Source: Bacillota bacterium (GTDB taxonomy: Bacteria; Bacillota; Clostridia; Oscillospirales; Ruminococcaceae). From it: a stretch of DNA of 6,566 bases. The stretch covers positions 1 through 6,566 of the forward strand of contig JAEWWW010000109.1 in NCBI GenBank assembly GCA_023396215.1, written 5' to 3'. The number at the start of each line of letters is the position of its first letter. Position 1 is the stretch's first letter. The position numbers and the translations under genes are program-made. This document shows positions 5,876-6,566 of this stretch, piece after piece. The notes beneath the pieces were generated by a model. That model was not told the DNA's origin. It made no database searches and saw nothing but the letters and a program-made list of their open reading frames with translations.

Positions 5876-5967
5876 CTGTTACCTCGTCATATCTTATAAG
5901 TTTTGCTGCGTCGTCATGTTGCGTCCCAGAAGAGTGCCGGCGGGGGCTTATGCGCTGCAAGCAGATA
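5876..5967 (-). other. About 90-nt leader of the YczE-like gene with tiny open frames
   Basis: Between the predicted start site (near 5967) and the ATG at 5875 there is an open frame for MTTQQNL (ATG at 5916-5918) and a three-codon frame that overlaps the main ribosome binding site. The first lacks a good ribosome binding site. These may be chance. Confidence 0.25.
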
Positions 5968-5973
5968 TAGTGG

Positions 5974-6002
5974 AATATACTGCTTCGGCCCCGATTTGTC
6001 AA
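5974..6002 (-). promoter_or_regulatory. Sigma-A-type promoter of the left YczE-like gene
   Basis: On the minus strand a perfect -35 TTGACA (5997-6002) is separated by 17 bp from -10 TATATT (5974-5979). It lies after the terminator of the paralogue upstream, so the two paralogues are separately transcribed. Confidence 0.87.
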
Positions 6003-6041
6003 GGGGCAGGGCGCTGTTTGCAGGGCCTCACGGTGCGGCAA

Positions 6042-6067
6042 CGCCGGCTCCCCGGCAGGGGACGGCG
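6042..6067. other. GC-rich nested stem-loop upstream of the YczE-like gene promoter
   Basis: CGCCG pairs with CGGCG, and inside it CCCC pairs with GGGG around GGCA, with a 3x1 internal loop. It lies between the terminator of the right paralogue and the promoter of the left one. There is no U-run, so it is not a terminator by itself. Confidence 0.4.
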
Positions 6068-6070
6068 GCA

Positions 6071-6106
6071 AAGCAAAAGCCGCAGGGCAAAAGCCCCGCG
6101 GCGGTT
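6071..6106 (-). terminator. Intrinsic terminator of the right YczE-like gene
   Basis: On the minus strand GCCGCGGGGC pairs with GCCCTGCGGC (one G-U) around a TTTT loop and is followed by TTTTGCTTT. It lies about 10 nt after the stop codon of the gene at 6113-6566. Confidence 0.85.
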
Positions 6107-6112
6107 TTAGCC

Positions 6113-6566
6113 TTACTGTTCGCTGTAGGCGGCCCGCTTGCGGCCGGCGATGATGGCCACCGTATCGGTGATGCTCTCGTGCCGCAGCTCTTTTACATCA
6201 AACCGTAGCAGCCTGAAGGTGATTTGCAGGATAAACCCGATGCCAAAGACCGATATCACGGTGCCAAGCCCCACCTTGGCCCCCATGAGCCAGCCCGCCG
6301 CCAGCACGCTGCCCTCTATAATGCCCCGCACCGCGCCGATAGACACCTTGGGCATCCGCTTGCCCAGCGCCACCATTAAAGCGTCGCGGGGGCCGCAGCC
6401 TAAGGCCGAGCTGATGTAGAAATAGCTGCCCAGCGACAGGATGACCTGCCCCACCAGCATCATCGCTATCCCCGAAAGCATCCCCTGCATTTTGGGGATA
6501 AGCTCCAGCGACGCAATCAGGTCGGTGAACTTGCCAATCAGCAGCGTATTGAGCACGGTGCCAAAG
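6113..6566 (-). CDS. YczE/YyaS/YitT-family membrane protein, second paralogue (N-terminus beyond the window)
   Basis: Only the last 150 residues are visible; the reading frame stays open to the right edge, so the gene is cut by the window, not broken. The visible part begins FGTVLNTLLIGKFTDLIA and aligns from residue 75 of the left paralogue almost without gaps, with one residue missing near the end. GCGPRDALMVAL, the GAKVGLGTVISVFGIGF segment and VKELRHES are fully conserved between the two. About 75 N-terminal residues should lie outside. Most differences are conservative hydrophobic swaps in helices, plus changes in the loop after the GCGPRDALM motif and at the tail. This fits an older tandem duplication with both copies under selection. 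It ends in its own terminator. The role is unknown, as for the left copy. Confidence 0.92.
   Translation of the reverse strand, partial: FGTVLNTLLIGKFTDLIASLELIPKMQGMLSGIAMMLVGQVILSLGSYFYISSALGCGPRDALMVALGKRMPKVSIGAVRGIIEGSVLAAGWLMGAKVGLGTVISVFGIGFILQITFRLLRFDVKELRHESITDTVAIIAGRKRAAYSEQ

Overview
The window looks like chromosomal DNA from a high-GC, low-motility-of-genes region of a Gram-positive anaerobe, most likely a gut Clostridia relative (Oscillospirales-like). This rests on the strong Shine-Dalgarno sites (AAAGGAG, AAAGGGGG), consensus sigma-A promoters (TTGACA with 17 bp to the -10), tRNA genes that encode their own CCA ends, and the gene types present. The genus cannot be fixed from the sequence. 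I found no phage, CRISPR, insertion sequence, toxin-antitoxin or defence system. This is mostly ordinary core and near-core sequence.

Layout from left to right. Positions 1-236 hold two nearly identical 80-bp copies of a hairpin-rich repeat set 156 bp apart; the left copy touches the window edge. Positions 235-718 form a complete tRNA operon on the minus strand: a consensus promoter (690-718), then tRNA-Gly(UCC), tRNA-Arg(UCU), tRNA-His(GUG) and tRNA-Gln(UUG), then an intrinsic terminator (235-265). A strong GC-rich hairpin sits between His and Gln. Positions 719-946 contain no convincing gene but do contain stem-loops. Positions 947-2416 (minus) encode a full-length SelO/YdiU protein AMPylase with its C-terminal redox Cys. 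Positions 2532-3077 (minus) encode an unrecognised four-helix membrane protein with a methionine-rich outer loop, and 3214-3312 (minus) a 32-residue single-helix membrane protein with its own good promoter and ribosome binding site. These two may share a transcript.

Divergent from them, 3509-5113 (plus) encodes a short class B penicillin-binding protein (dimerisation plus transpeptidase domains, no PASTA), the only plus-strand gene. Positions 5198-5875 (minus) and 6113-6566 (minus, cut by the right edge) are tandem paralogues of the YczE/YyaS/YitT membrane family. Each is followed by its own terminator, and the left one has its own consensus promoter.

The protein genes do not form one obvious pathway. 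Their common themes are the cell envelope (PBP, four membrane proteins) and, for SelO, redox stress. The points most worth a second look are the repeat pair beside the tRNA operon, the Met-rich membrane protein, the 32-residue membrane protein, the inverted repeat in the PBP leader, and the KTA variant of the PBP KTG box.
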